From Candidatus Zixiibacteriota bacterium (lineage in GTDB: Bacteria > Zixibacteria > MSB-5A5 > GN15 > JACZUZ01), in assembly GCA_024280835.1 (NCBI GenBank), contig JAJRPJ010000006.1:1-64000 (forward strand): DNA of 64,000 bases, read 5' to 3'. The notes beneath the pieces are model-generated. The model had not been told where the DNA came from. It saw nothing but the letters and a program-made list of their open reading frames with translations, and ran no database searches. The translations under genes were made by a program, and so were the position numbers. Numbering within the stretch: position 1 is the stretch's first letter; each line of letters starts with the position of its first letter. This document shows, one piece after another, positions 8,003-17,653 of the stretch.

Positions 8003-8158
8003 ATGCCAAAACGTACTTTTCAGCCATCGAACCGTAAGAAACTCAATGATCATGGGTTTCGGGCTCGGATGGCTACCAAAGGCGGAAGAAGAGTCCTAGC
8101 GCGTCGTCGTGCTAAGTGTCGGGCCAAGCTTTGTGTCACAGTTTCAACGAAAAAATGA
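8003..8158 (+). CDS. rpmH: 50S ribosomal protein L34
   Basis: The ATG at 8003 opens a 51-residue basic protein beginning [13 protein letters not shown] and containing [22 protein letters not shown], the signature of L34. Canonical L34 is 44-49 residues; here a short tail (CVTVSTKK) is added. L34 is part of the large ribosomal subunit. Its 3' end overlaps the longest possible rnpA frame. Confidence 0.97.
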   Translation: MPKRTFQPSNRKKLNDHGFRARMATKGGRRVLARRRAKCRAKLCVTVSTKK

Positions 8159-8684
8159 GGATTTAATTCAGCGAGCGGATGACTTTCGATCTGATTTGGC
8201 GGGTATTTCTTCGCTAGAGCAGGCAAAATTTGGGTCTATGCCGCGTTCGCTGTCCTTGAAGAATCGTGAGCGCATTCGGATATTATTCAGAAGCGCAAAA
8301 AGGCGGTCGGGTAGAACTCTGACCGTCTTTTATCGTATCTGTATCAACAGTGGCGCTGAAGAAGTCAGCGAAAATAGCCCAGCGAAATGGCTGGTGGCGA
8401 TTCCGAAACGAACTGGTAACGCGGTTAAGCGTAATAAGATTAGACGTGCTCTGAGAGAGACAATTCGGCTTTGGCCGAATCGGGCGCAGGTTGAGGGCGA
8501 GGTTATTGTTCGGTTCAATGCGCCGTTTAAGAAGAAACAGAAGAATTCTGGAAAGCAGAAGCAAGTTGTAATCGGCCAAGTGACGAATAAGAATTCAGTT
8601 GATAAAGAGTCATTGCACGGATTTCAGTTGGAGCTTTTGGGATTGCTCGAAGAAATGTATTCTAGCGTAGCTAAAAACAAATGA
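8109..8684 (+). CDS. rnpA: Ribonuclease P protein component
   Basis: The basic domain '[28 protein letters not shown]' followed by '[24 protein letters not shown]' contains the RNR signature (AVKRNKIRR) of RnpA, which binds RNase P RNA and helps mature tRNA 5' ends. The longest frame starts at a GTG at 8109 inside rpmH. The canonical N-terminus instead corresponds to the ATG at 8238 (MPRSLSLKN), giving 148 residues. A long overlap with rpmH is known from Thermus, so the longer start is possible. Residues 140-165 are a K/N/Q-rich insertion before the C-terminal helix. The stop overlaps the yidD start. Confidence 0.92.
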   Translation: MLSVGPSFVSQFQRKNEDLIQRADDFRSDLAGISSLEQAKFGSMPRSLSLKNRERIRILFRSAKRRSGRTLTVFYRICINSGAEEVSENSPAKWLVAIPKRTGNAVKRNKIRRALRETIRLWPNRAQVEGEVIVRFNAPFKKKQKNSGKQKQVVIGQVTNKNSVDKESLHGFQLELLGLLEEMYSSVAKNK

Positions 8685-9031
8685 ATCATTTACAGTCAGA
8701 AACGCTTGTGATTGATAGCGAAAAAGCTCATGGCTCCGAGAGGACATTGCTGGTTAGAGGCGTGTTGATTAGAAGCTTGTTGGCGAAACTTGGTTTGCCG
8801 ATTAAGTGGCTTTTTATTGCTTTGATTTGGTTCTATCGTTACACATTGGGCGTGTTTATGGGTGGGTCGTGCCGGTTTGAGCCGTCGTGCTCGCATTATG
8901 CCGAAGAGGCGCTGCACAAACATGGGGCGCTCAAGGGTTTGTATTTAGGTATTAGAAGAATTTTGCGCTGCAATCCTTGGGGACCATTTGGTCCTGATCC
9001 AGTTCCTGAGCGTGAGAATAGTAGTAATTAG
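8681..9031 (+). CDS. yidD: Membrane protein insertion efficiency factor YidD
   Basis: The 116-residue protein contains the YidD signature '[32 protein letters not shown]', then '[18 protein letters not shown]'. YidD is a small amphipathic membrane-associated protein that assists YidC-dependent insertion. An N-terminal ~35-residue polar extension precedes the usual start region. It overlaps rnpA by 4 bp (ATGA) and is followed by yidC, the standard order. Confidence 0.95.
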   Translation: MNHLQSETLVIDSEKAHGSERTLLVRGVLIRSLLAKLGLPIKWLFIALIWFYRYTLGVFMGGSCRFEPSCSHYAEEALHKHGALKGLYLGIRRILRCNPWGPFGPDPVPERENSSN

Positions 9032-9094
9032 GTTCTTAGTGACACTCACAAAAATTCCATTAAAGATTCTATAAGAAAGAAGCCGTAAGACGTC

Positions 9095-10963
9095 GTGGAT
9101 AAGAAAACACTCATCATAGTAATTCCGTTGGTAGCATTGGTTATTTTTTGGGGACCATTGATGGTTTCTTTGGGCTTGGTTGATCCACCATCTGAGACTG
9201 CGAGGCGCGCTGCCGAACAACAAGAGGTCTCCGATTCTCTCTCGTCCAGAGCTTCTAATGAAGCGACGAATCATCCGATGGCGGATACACAAAACGCAAA
9301 TGGTTCATTGCGTGACGCTGGTGACGTGGTGAACAATAATTCAACGATTGACACGACTAGCGCTACTGGTGAGATGGTTTCAGCTGACACTATAATAGTT
9401 GAAACGAAGTTATATACAGTGGCGCTTTCGACATTGGGTGGCGGTCCTGTTTCTATTAAGCTCAAGAAATTTAACTATGCCTATGGTGAAAAAGAGCTGA
9501 TTGAGATGATTTCGAATTCGAAGGAGTTCAAATCACAAAAAGCGGAGCCGCAAATATCATTTTCGGGTGGAGAGTTTAACCTTAGTGATCTATTGTATAC
9601 AGTTAGTACGAGTTCGACTCGTCTGGATGCACAGTCATCAGAGCAGAGAATTACATTTACTTACACCAGTCCTAATGGTGGTGTGATTCAAAAAATCTAT
9701 ACGTTTTATCCTGACCGTTATTCTTATGACTTGCAAACAGTGATTCCTGATCGCCAGACTTTTGGTTTTGATCGTAGCTATCAGGTTGTTTGGGGAACGT
9801 CACTGAAGGCAACTGAAGAAGATCAGCTTGGTGATTATAATGCTTCATTTGCTATGGCATTGTTTCCTAGCGGTCCGACAACATTTGGTTCGACTGGTAT
9901 ACCGTTTTTTGGTAATGACTGGGAGGACGATAGGTTCAATGTTTCCGAAACTGATGATGTACAGTGGATGGGTATTCGGACAAAGTATTTTACAGCGACA
10001 CTGATTCCGCGTTCATCTGTTGGAGAGCGGGCGATTGCTTATGGATATAAAGAGAATGTTAAGGACAGTCATGGCGAAAAAGTTGCTCGCAAGCATATTT
10101 TCGCTGGCTTAGCATTGCCGATCAAAGCTACGTTTAGAGAAATCAATGATACACTGACGGTTTATGTTGGTCCTCTCGACTGGGAGCGGATGAGTTCTTA
10201 TGACGTGGACATGCAGGAGATTTTTGACATTGGTACGACTCCTGTTGTGGGTTGGATGATTCGAATTGTTGCAGTGCCGATTATTTGGCTCTTGCCGCAT
10301 ATGTATGACATCATTCCGAATTATGGTTTCGTGATTATTGTGTTGGGTCTTATGGTTAAGCTTTTGGTTTGGCCGCTTTCTCGCAAGTCGGTTAAGTCTA
10401 TGGCGGCGATGAAAGAACTTCAGCCACAGTTAGAAACGCTCAAGGAAAAACATAAGAGCAATCCGCAGGCGCTACAGAAGGCGACGATGGGTCTCTATAA
10501 GGAGGCGGGCGTTAATCCTCTAGCGAGTTGTTTGCCGATGTTGATGCAGATGCCGCTTTTGTTGGCGCTCTATCGTGTGTTCTATACGACGATTCTGTTT
10601 CGTGGCGCTCCGTTTATTTGGCAGTGGGAAGATCTATCACGTGGCGCTAACGGTTGGATTGATCCTTATATGATTTTGGTTTTGTTCATGGTCGGGTTCC
10701 AGTTTGCACAGCAAAAAGTTAGTATGGCCGATCAGAAGAACAAGGCGATGATGTATATGATGCCTTTGGTTTTTGGATTTATGTTCCGCACGGTGGCGTC
10801 TGGATTGGTGATTTACTGGACAGTCTTTAATGCGTTTTCGTTCTTTGAGCAATTATATGGTAATCGTAAGAAAGCTCGTGAGCATGTTCAGATCAAAGGC
10901 GCACCTGCTATTAGCGCTGCGCCAGTCGCCAAGAAAAAGAAAAAGTCAAAGAAGTCACGCTAG
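9095..10963 (+). CDS. yidC: Membrane protein insertase YidC
   Basis: The 622-residue protein has an N-terminal transmembrane helix (residues 5-25), a large periplasmic beta-domain (about 100-370) and a C-terminal Oxa1-type membrane domain with 'YGFVIIVLGLMVKLLVWPLSRKS', 'KEAGVNPLASCLPMLMQMP' and a lysine-rich tail (KKKKKSKKSR). The large periplasmic domain is typical of diderm bacteria. YidC inserts membrane proteins alone or with SecYEG. The start is GTG. Confidence 0.96.
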   Translation: MDKKTLIIVIPLVALVIFWGPLMVSLGLVDPPSETARRAAEQQEVSDSLSSRASNEATNHPMADTQNANGSLRDAGDVVNNNSTIDTTSATGEMVSADTIIVETKLYTVALSTLGGGPVSIKLKKFNYAYGEKELIEMISNSKEFKSQKAEPQISFSGGEFNLSDLLYTVSTSSTRLDAQSSEQRITFTYTSPNGGVIQKIYTFYPDRYSYDLQTVIPDRQTFGFDRSYQVVWGTSLKATEEDQLGDYNASFAMALFPSGPTTFGSTGIPFFGNDWEDDRFNVSETDDVQWMGIRTKYFTATLIPRSSVGERAIAYGYKENVKDSHGEKVARKHIFAGLALPIKATFREINDTLTVYVGPLDWERMSSYDVDMQEIFDIGTTPVVGWMIRIVAVPIIWLLPHMYDIIPNYGFVIIVLGLMVKLLVWPLSRKSVKSMAAMKELQPQLETLKEKHKSNPQALQKATMGLYKEAGVNPLASCLPMLMQMPLLLALYRVFYTTILFRGAPFIWQWEDLSRGANGWIDPYMILVLFMVGFQFAQQKVSMADQKNKAMMYMMPLVFGFMFRTVASGLVIYWTVFNAFSFFEQLYGNRKKAREHVQIKGAPAISAAPVAKKKKKSKKSR

Positions 10964-11009
10964 TTACTTAGCGAACGAGATTTTCTTTGATTGCATCTAG
11001 GTCTTTGCC

Positions 11010-12434
11010 ATGACCGACAATAATTCTGATAATTCCGCCAATGGACATATTGACGCCAACGAATTGATAGCTTCGATTATTACTCCACCTGGTGAGGGTG
11101 GAGTTGGGGCGATTCGTGTGGCCGGTGATGGCGCGCGAATGTTTTGTGCGCCGTTTCTCAAATGGGGGGCCAATTCTGCGCCCCTCCCTGAATCATTCTC
11201 TCTTAAATTGACTGTGTTTTCAATTCCTGAATCAGGTGTGGCGCTTGATGAGGTGATGGCTGTCTGGATGCCTAAGGGTAAAAGTTACACAGGTGATGAG
11301 CAGGTGGAAATTTACTGTCACGGCGGTCGCGTTGTTTTGTTAAATATTTTGCGGGCCTTGTATGACGCTGGCGCGAGACCTGCTGAGCCAGGTGAGTTTA
11401 CTAAGCGCGCGTTTTTGGCTGGGCGGATTGATCTGACAAAAGCTGAAGCTGTTGCTGAGTTGATTTCGGCTAATTCACAGCGTTCTTATTCTGCGGCGCG
11501 TGACAATCTGTTTGGTAAGACATCTTCTGAAGTTGACCGTCTGCGCAAATTGACTATGACACTTGCGGCGACATTTGAGGCGCAGGTTGATTTTCCTGAA
11601 GAGGAAATTGACCCTGATGAGTATGATAGTCTAATCGGTGACATTGTTGATATTCGTGATTCAATGCAGAGGTTGGTTGATTCGTATCGGTCGGGAGTTG
11701 TCATTCGTGACGGATTCAAGATTGCTTTGTGTGGCAGGCCCAATGCTGGGAAGTCTTCACTGTTTAATGCGTTGCTGAAAAAGAATCGAGCGATTATTAG
11801 TTCTATTGCAGGCACTACTCGCGACTATCTTAGTGAATGGATTGAGTTGGGCGGTTTTGCTGTTGAGATAACTGATACAGCTGGGCTACGCGAGACGACT
11901 AATGAGATTGAAACTGCTGGGCAGAAGTTTGCTGGTGAGATTGCTAATGCTTCGCATTTGGCATTGTGGCTGGTTGATTGTAGCGCCGAGAATTGGCGCG
12001 AAGAACTTTCTGGTGACACACCGCCAGAAACAAAGACTTTAATTGCGTTTAACAAAATTGATTTACCCGAGGCTAAACCTGAGAGTGACACAACTTTGAC
12101 TTTCGGTGGGAAACAGTGTGAGACACTCGCCATTTCTTGCAAGACCGAACAGGGGATTGAGGCTCTAGAGAGGCGTATTCTAGTGGAGATTGAATCTTTG
12201 CTTAGCGATCAGACTGACGGGGCGATTATCACAAGTGAACGTCATAAGCAAAAACTCTCTGAGGCGATTGTGGCGCTGGATGCAGTTGACTCTGGTCTTA
12301 AGAATCGTTTATCACCTGAATTGATTGCCTTTGATATGAAAGCGGTTTTGCAGGCGCTTGATGAAATCACAGGTAAAGTTTATACCGATGATTTGTTGGG
12401 TGTGATTTTTTCTTCTTTTTGTATCGGTAAGTGA
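11010..12434 (+). CDS. mnmE: tRNA uridine-5-carboxymethylaminomethyl(34) synthesis GTPase MnmE
   Basis: The N-terminal tetrahydrofolate-binding domain (IASIITPPGEGGVGAIRVAG) precedes helical regions and a G domain with P-loop GRPNAGKSS (~242-250), DTAGLRE (~289) and NKID (~349). The C-terminal FCIGK motif contains the conserved cysteine. With MnmG it modifies U34 in tRNA wobble positions. It follows yidC without the jag/khpB gene often found between them. It is separated from mnmG by two minus-strand genes, and its stop directly abuts the convergent gene's stop with no gap. Confidence 0.97.
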   Translation: MTDNNSDNSANGHIDANELIASIITPPGEGGVGAIRVAGDGARMFCAPFLKWGANSAPLPESFSLKLTVFSIPESGVALDEVMAVWMPKGKSYTGDEQVEIYCHGGRVVLLNILRALYDAGARPAEPGEFTKRAFLAGRIDLTKAEAVAELISANSQRSYSAARDNLFGKTSSEVDRLRKLTMTLAATFEAQVDFPEEEIDPDEYDSLIGDIVDIRDSMQRLVDSYRSGVVIRDGFKIALCGRPNAGKSSLFNALLKKNRAIISSIAGTTRDYLSEWIELGGFAVEITDTAGLRETTNEIETAGQKFAGEIANASHLALWLVDCSAENWREELSGDTPPETKTLIAFNKIDLPEAKPESDTTLTFGGKQCETLAISCKTEQGIEALERRILVEIESLLSDQTDGAIITSERHKQKLSEAIVALDAVDSGLKNRLSPELIAFDMKAVLQALDEITGKVYTDDLLGVIFSSFCIGK

Positions 12435-14837
12435 TTACTTCAGTATTAGCAGTTTCTTTGTGTCTACAAAAGTTCCAACTCGCAATTTATAGAAATACAT
12501 TCCAGACGGTGTGTCTTTCGGCTCCCAGACTAGACTAAGTGTCCCAGCGCTTTGTGTTCCTGTGAAGGTTTTGACTGTTTGGCCGCTGATGTTGTAGATT
12601 TTTAGCGAATAGTCAGAGGTAGTTGGAAAGTCTATACGTATAGTGGTGGATGGATTGAAAGGGTTGGGGTAGTTTTGGTATAGGGCGAACTCGGTTGGTA
12701 GGGTTCCTGGGCTGGGTTCGAAGCTGTCATCGACGTGCATGACTTTGCCGTCATAATCGGAAGCGTCAACTGCTAGCAAGGTTCCGTCGACTTCTAGTAT
12801 TTCGCCTGCACTAATTCTCTCTGTACCGATGTCGGCTACGAGTACGCGTGTTGTGCCGTCTGGCTTGCCGACCCACATGGTCATATTGTTTGCCAACAGT
12901 TTTGGGGTCACGTCACCAGCAAACACAAAAAGTATTGCCCCGAGTTCTTTGTTTGTTGAAATCACTTTACTGGTATTTGTGACTTTTATCGTATTGGATA
13001 GAGGAGCCAAGTCATCCTCGTGTATATAGTCGCCAGTTATTTTGCGGATTAAGTAAACCAAATCTGCGACTGTGAGTGGAATTCCATCGCGGTTTACTTC
13101 GGATGCGGCGATTGAGCCTTCTACATGTACACCGAAAGCGGGAATACCATTGACCAAGTATTCTATGAACATACTGGCGTCTGCGACTTCATTGCTGAGG
13201 CCGTTAAGGTTAATGTCACCTCTGTCGTCAATTTCGATTGGACAGTCTAAGCGTACCCCACCATTGTAGAATTCGATTTGCCTATGAGGAGTTGCAAATC
13301 CGTAGCTTGCCGAACACGACGTTGGAATTCCATTTATCCCAGGTAGGACACCGTTCAGGTCTGTGGTTTGTATGTATTCAAATCTATCACGCTCTATTAA
13401 TGTCGAGTCTATATCAAAAACCATATCACTAATGAATACATCACTACCGCTTGTCGACGACAATAGATTGTCACCACAATCAATCCATTTCCATCTCACA
13501 GGAAAGAATGTGCACGCATAGTTTCTATTACCAGTTACTTGAAAATGTAATCGTACGATTTTGCTGGAGCCAGCGCTGAAGTTTGTGTAGCCGAGAGGGT
13601 GATGTGAACCATCGTTTGTCTCTGCAACTGCGACAATTCTTATGGGGTAAAGGCTGCAATCTTGTCCACAGTTCCGTTCAAAACGGAAGGTAAAGTATTC
13701 CCATTCATTGTTTTCGATAAAACCTCCAGCTGAAGCGCCAAACAGGCTTAATCCTTGATGATCCCAATCAATAAGAAAATCTAGGCCGCCAATGGGGACT
13801 GATTCATATTTTTCATCGAGAGTGATAGCTATGTCCACTACCTCACCATGAAACACCTTGTCTTTCACTTCAATGCTTAAGCTAAAATCTGGTTTGACTG
13901 TGGCTGTTACTTGACTTGTGTCAGCATTGCTTGGGTTGAGCTGTTCGCAGGTTTCGGTTCGATCTGTGACTTTGATGAAGAACTTGAAGTCACCGAGGTA
14001 GTCGGTTGTTTGTTGGGTTGGCCATCTGACTTTTCCATGATCATCAATAGTTGGTGTTCCGGGGCCGGCAAAGTCTATGATGGAGTATGAGAATTGTTGG
14101 GTGGCGTGGTCGCGATCGATAGCTCTCATCGAAAATGATACTGTGTCACCCCAGATGACCGATGTGTTGCTGTTCCTTGGCATTTTGAATAATACTGGTG
14201 GTTTGTTTTGAACACCGATTGTCAAGTTGCATGTATCAGATAGGCCGTAGTCATCTGTGACGATTAGTTCAATTGATGATTCGCAAACATGTTCTAATTT
14301 GTCGGGAGAGATATTCAGCAATCCGTCTTCAGTGATTTTTACGAATAGGGCCGAGGCTAGACCGAGAGAGTAATGTAGACTACCTATGCCCAGATCAACC
14401 TCTAAGTCTCGGGCTGTGACTTGTGTTGAAAATGATGCTCCGATGGTCGTCACTATTGTTTGCGGACATTGAATCTCTGGCGCTGAGTTTACAATGGTAA
14501 TTTCAAAGACACAAAAAGTTTCTGCGTCATTTTCAATTCGGGTGGCGACTTCAATTTCTATTGTCTTACCTATATCGGAAACGGAGGGGAAATAGAGGCC
14601 AAAACCATCGACGACCATTTGGACAGTTCCTGAGCCAGTTGTTGTTGCCGAGTAGGTGACTTGTCCGTCGAACTCAGTATCGTCAGGCGACATATAGAAT
14701 TCAATTCCGAAATGACCAGGTAGGGTACTGGTTTTGGGTGGAGGGCATCCCGCAGAGGCAGTCGGAGTTATCGCTAACATAAATATGAAAGCGATAATTT
14801 CGATTGGCTGCGCGTGTTTGAGTGGATTTAGCTTCAT
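12435..14837 (-). CDS. Secreted protein with Ig-like, cohesin-like and dockerin-like domains and sorting tail
   Basis: This 800-residue protein starts with a signal peptide (IIAFIFMLAITPTASAG). Two cadherin/Ig-like beta-domains follow (about 120-330). A cohesin-like segment comes next (about 340-500: 'GGLDFLIDWDHQGLSLFGAS'), then a dockerin-like EF-hand pair (DDRGDINLNGLSNEVADA...VNRDGIPLTVADLVYLIRKI). The C-terminus is a FlgD-like sorting tail (YQNYPNPFNPST...SGMYFYKL...KKLLILK). It is probably exported and surface-attached or released. It is a paralog of the next gene upstream. The palindrome ACTATATATAGT abuts the start codon. Confidence 0.8.
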   Translation of the reverse strand: MKLNPLKHAQPIEIIAFIFMLAITPTASAGCPPPKTSTLPGHFGIEFYMSPDDTEFDGQVTYSATTTGSGTVQMVVDGFGLYFPSVSDIGKTIEIEVATRIENDAETFCVFEITIVNSAPEIQCPQTIVTTIGASFSTQVTARDLEVDLGIGSLHYSLGLASALFVKITEDGLLNISPDKLEHVCESSIELIVTDDYGLSDTCNLTIGVQNKPPVLFKMPRNSNTSVIWGDTVSFSMRAIDRDHATQQFSYSIIDFAGPGTPTIDDHGKVRWPTQQTTDYLGDFKFFIKVTDRTETCEQLNPSNADTSQVTATVKPDFSLSIEVKDKVFHGEVVDIAITLDEKYESVPIGGLDFLIDWDHQGLSLFGASAGGFIENNEWEYFTFRFERNCGQDCSLYPIRIVAVAETNDGSHHPLGYTNFSAGSSKIVRLHFQVTGNRNYACTFFPVRWKWIDCGDNLLSSTSGSDVFISDMVFDIDSTLIERDRFEYIQTTDLNGVLPGINGIPTSCSASYGFATPHRQIEFYNGGVRLDCPIEIDDRGDINLNGLSNEVADASMFIEYLVNGIPAFGVHVEGSIAASEVNRDGIPLTVADLVYLIRKITGDYIHEDDLAPLSNTIKVTNTSKVISTNKELGAILFVFAGDVTPKLLANNMTMWVGKPDGTTRVLVADIGTERISAGEILEVDGTLLAVDASDYDGKVMHVDDSFEPSPGTLPTEFALYQNYPNPFNPSTTIRIDFPTTSDYSLKIYNISGQTVKTFTGTQSAGTLSLVWEPKDTPSGMYFYKLRVGTFVDTKKLLILK

Positions 14838-14862
14838 ACTATATATAGTACGCTATCAATAG

Positions 14863-17280
14863 CTATTTTAGTAGGACCAGTTTCTTGGTGGCTACGAAGT
14901 CTCCGGCTTTGATCTTGTAGAAATACATTCCTGAGGGCAATTCGCTTGGTTCCCAGATTATATCAAGAGTTCCGGCACTTTGGGTTCCTGAGAATTTTTT
15001 TACTTTTTGGCCGCGGACGTTGTAGATGGTGAGTGAGTATTCTGAGGTTTTTGGGAAGTCGATGCTGATGGTTGTTGATGGGTTGAAGGGGTTGGGGTAG
15101 TTTTGGTGTAGAGCAAAGGATGTTGGCATGACGGTTTCTAGAATTGGGGAGAATGCGATACCGTTATAGTTGGCAGCTTCTATTGAGAGCAGGACACCAT
15201 TGGTTTGCAGGACATCACCTGCGTTGATGACTTCGGAGCCAATATTGTAAACCAGAGCCTGTGTATTGCCAGCGACTTGGCCGACTTTGAGATTCATGTT
15301 GGTAGCGAGTAAGTCTATGTCTGCATAACCATCAAAGACAAACAGAGCGGCTCCTATTTCGCTATTAGATGAAATTATTCCGTCACGAGCGGTGATGATG
15401 ATTTCATTTGGCGTGAGAGTTTCATTTGGCGTGAGAGTTTCTTTTGGCAAAGGTTGTGCGTCGCCGACGATAACACGGATTAGATAGACGAGATCAGCAA
15501 CGGTTAATGGTAGACCGTCACCATTGACTTCAGAGGCGGCGATTGATCCTTCGATATGTGAGCCGAAGGCATTTAGGCCTTCAACGAAATAGTTTGTGAA
15601 CATTGTTGCATCGGCGATTTCATTGGAGAGACCATTGAGATTGATGTCACCTCGGTCGTCGATTAAATCAGCGCAGATAACCTGCACTCCGCCATGCTTG
15701 AAATCGATAAAGCGGATGGGAGCGGCTTTGGCGGTTGAGACATCGCAAGCATCTGGCGCCCCAGTTGAAGTTGGGAATGTTTGGTCGGCGCCCGTTACTT
15801 CGGCGCGCATGCCATGAATGATATTGTCTGTATCTGTTCCGATATGATCGAAGACTCTGCGGCTGATGTAAAGAGTGTCACCACCTGTTGATGAAATGGC
15901 ATTGTCGCCACAGTCCAGCCAGCACCAGCGAATCGGCGCGAACTGACAGGCGAGGTTGCGGTCGTTTGAAACGAGGAAAGTTAGGCAGGCGAAGTCATCA
16001 CCGACAACCAACTGATTGTTGGTTGGGTGACTTGAACCGTCGTTTTGGTCGGCGATACCAATGACACGGAGTTTTCCTGATGGGCATCCGCCAGTGCAAT
16101 TGCCATTGGGACCGAAGCGATAGGTGAAGTATTCCCATTTGTAGTCTGGGAAAATGTTGCCTTCGGTGGCGCCGATGAATGAGAGAGCGCTGTTGTCATA
16201 CTCTATTAGGAAGTCAAAACCAGCGGCGGAGAAAGACCCGCCGTCATAGTTGAGGCAAACTTCTACTTGATGGCCTTGCAGAGAGCCGCCTAGTGGAGCG
16301 GTTTTGTCGGTTTGGTCGATACTGACGCAGAACGGCTCAACGCCAATGGCGGTCATTGTCAGGCAACATTCATCGGTGTCGATGCCATCTGTGACACTAA
16401 TACAGACTAGATAATCAGTGTCGGCGCCACCTACATCAAGATCATCGGGTGCGAAGGAGACAGCGCCCGTTGTTGGATCGACAGTCACTGGACCAAATGG
16501 CGGCGGCGAGACAGACACTAAGGAATAGACATGTGTGTCACCTGCGTCTGCGTCAGTGACACTAGCAGGTGGAGAGGTTGTGGCGCTACCTGAAACGAAA
16601 ACAATATTTGGTGGACAGATTAGAGTTGGTGGAGAATTGTTGAGATCGACTGCAGTGACACAAAGCGCTGAGGTTCGTGTTCCGCCGACATTTAAGTCCC
16701 CAGAGCCAGCTTGCCATTCGGCAGGTGAGCAACAGCTTCCATCTGGAGTACCCATTACCCATTCACCTGCGGGTGGAAAGAACGCTGAATCAATGCAAAG
16801 AATACCACCATCAACACCTGGAAAAGTAATTGTAAATCTTAGACCGTCAGTTAAACCAATCGGTCCATAAGCAACAAAATCTGAGGAGAATCCCCCACTC
16901 AACCAAGAACTAGGTAATGTGCCATCGAATACATCGGTTCCAGGAACTAATCTTGGTCCCCCAAAATCAAATACATTTGGGTCGTTCCATAGTCCAACAT
17001 TGTGAGGAGCGCTATTCCATACAATATCTGTCAGAGAGCCATCTGGGCTGTAGAGAGAGAATCCTAGAGTCGCCCCTTGCGTAATACCGTCTGATTCCAT
17101 TTGTACGGTAAAAGTGTAGGTTTGTGTATGTCCCACTTTGAAGTCTAGCCCATTGACATCATCAACGAAAAGAGCTCCCGCTGTTATTGTAGCGGTGGCC
17201 CCAGTTCTGGCAAAAACATCTGGTACAAGCATGGAACAGAGAGAGACCAATAGCGCTAGTTGGACTAGATTTCTGAACAT
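14863..17280 (-). CDS. Secreted cohesin/dockerin-like protein with sorting tail (paralog)
   Basis: This 805-residue protein has a signal peptide (LVQLALLVSLCSMLVPDVFA) and an N-terminal beta-domain. A cadherin-like domain follows around residues 215-310 ('DADAGDTHVYSLVSV'), then a cohesin-like domain (about 315-490: 'AAGFDFLIEYDNSALSFIGA'). Next is a dockerin-like region (DDRGDINLNGLSNEIADATMF...VNGDGLPLTVADLVYLIRV). The C-terminus is the same FlgD-like sorting tail. A short tandem repeat (TLTPNE twice, DNA near 15410-15440) separates dockerin and tail. It differs from its 12435-14837 neighbour mainly in the N-terminal half, suggesting tandem duplication and domain swapping. Confidence 0.8.
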   Translation of the reverse strand: MFRNLVQLALLVSLCSMLVPDVFARTGATATITAGALFVDDVNGLDFKVGHTQTYTFTVQMESDGITQGATLGFSLYSPDGSLTDIVWNSAPHNVGLWNDPNVFDFGGPRLVPGTDVFDGTLPSSWLSGGFSSDFVAYGPIGLTDGLRFTITFPGVDGGILCIDSAFFPPAGEWVMGTPDGSCCSPAEWQAGSGDLNVGGTRTSALCVTAVDLNNSPPTLICPPNIVFVSGSATTSPPASVTDADAGDTHVYSLVSVSPPPFGPVTVDPTTGAVSFAPDDLDVGGADTDYLVCISVTDGIDTDECCLTMTAIGVEPFCVSIDQTDKTAPLGGSLQGHQVEVCLNYDGGSFSAAGFDFLIEYDNSALSFIGATEGNIFPDYKWEYFTYRFGPNGNCTGGCPSGKLRVIGIADQNDGSSHPTNNQLVVGDDFACLTFLVSNDRNLACQFAPIRWCWLDCGDNAISSTGGDTLYISRRVFDHIGTDTDNIIHGMRAEVTGADQTFPTSTGAPDACDVSTAKAAPIRFIDFKHGGVQVICADLIDDRGDINLNGLSNEIADATMFTNYFVEGLNAFGSHIEGSIAASEVNGDGLPLTVADLVYLIRVIVGDAQPLPKETLTPNETLTPNEIIITARDGIISSNSEIGAALFVFDGYADIDLLATNMNLKVGQVAGNTQALVYNIGSEVINAGDVLQTNGVLLSIEAANYNGIAFSPILETVMPTSFALHQNYPNPFNPSTTISIDFPKTSEYSLTIYNVRGQKVKKFSGTQSAGTLDIIWEPSELPSGMYFYKIKAGDFVATKKLVLLK

Positions 17281-17653
17281 TTTGGCTTCCTGCTTTCTTT
17301 GCGAGAGGACTTAGGACTGTTGCGCAGCGAATTCGCAAATACCGTTTAGCTTCTTTGCCGAGCATGATTGGTCAGGTAACCAAACAATGCTAGCAATTTG
17401 ATAGCTCTACAGTTGACATTTTGGATATTGCTGTGTTCCGTGAAAAACAGAGTTCTTGCAAGTATTTACTAAAAGACGCTACTGAAGATAAATATATGGA
17501 TGTTCGCTAAATTAGCAAGCGGTATTTGCGACTGTCAAATCGAAGCTATTGTCTCATTAAAAGAAAATTCGCTCCGGCGGTATACATATGGCTGTGTATA
17601 TTATATAGTATAGCCTAATGTGGCTAATGGCTACCCTTCCACCTTAAACAATT
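17281..17653. other. Divergent intergenic region between secreted protein and mnmG
   Basis: This 373-bp AT-rich gap must hold promoters for both directions. There are AT-rich stretches at 17487-17520 and 17581-17615 (TATATTATATAGTATA), but no clear -35/-10 pair, hairpin or ORF stands out. Confidence 0.5.
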
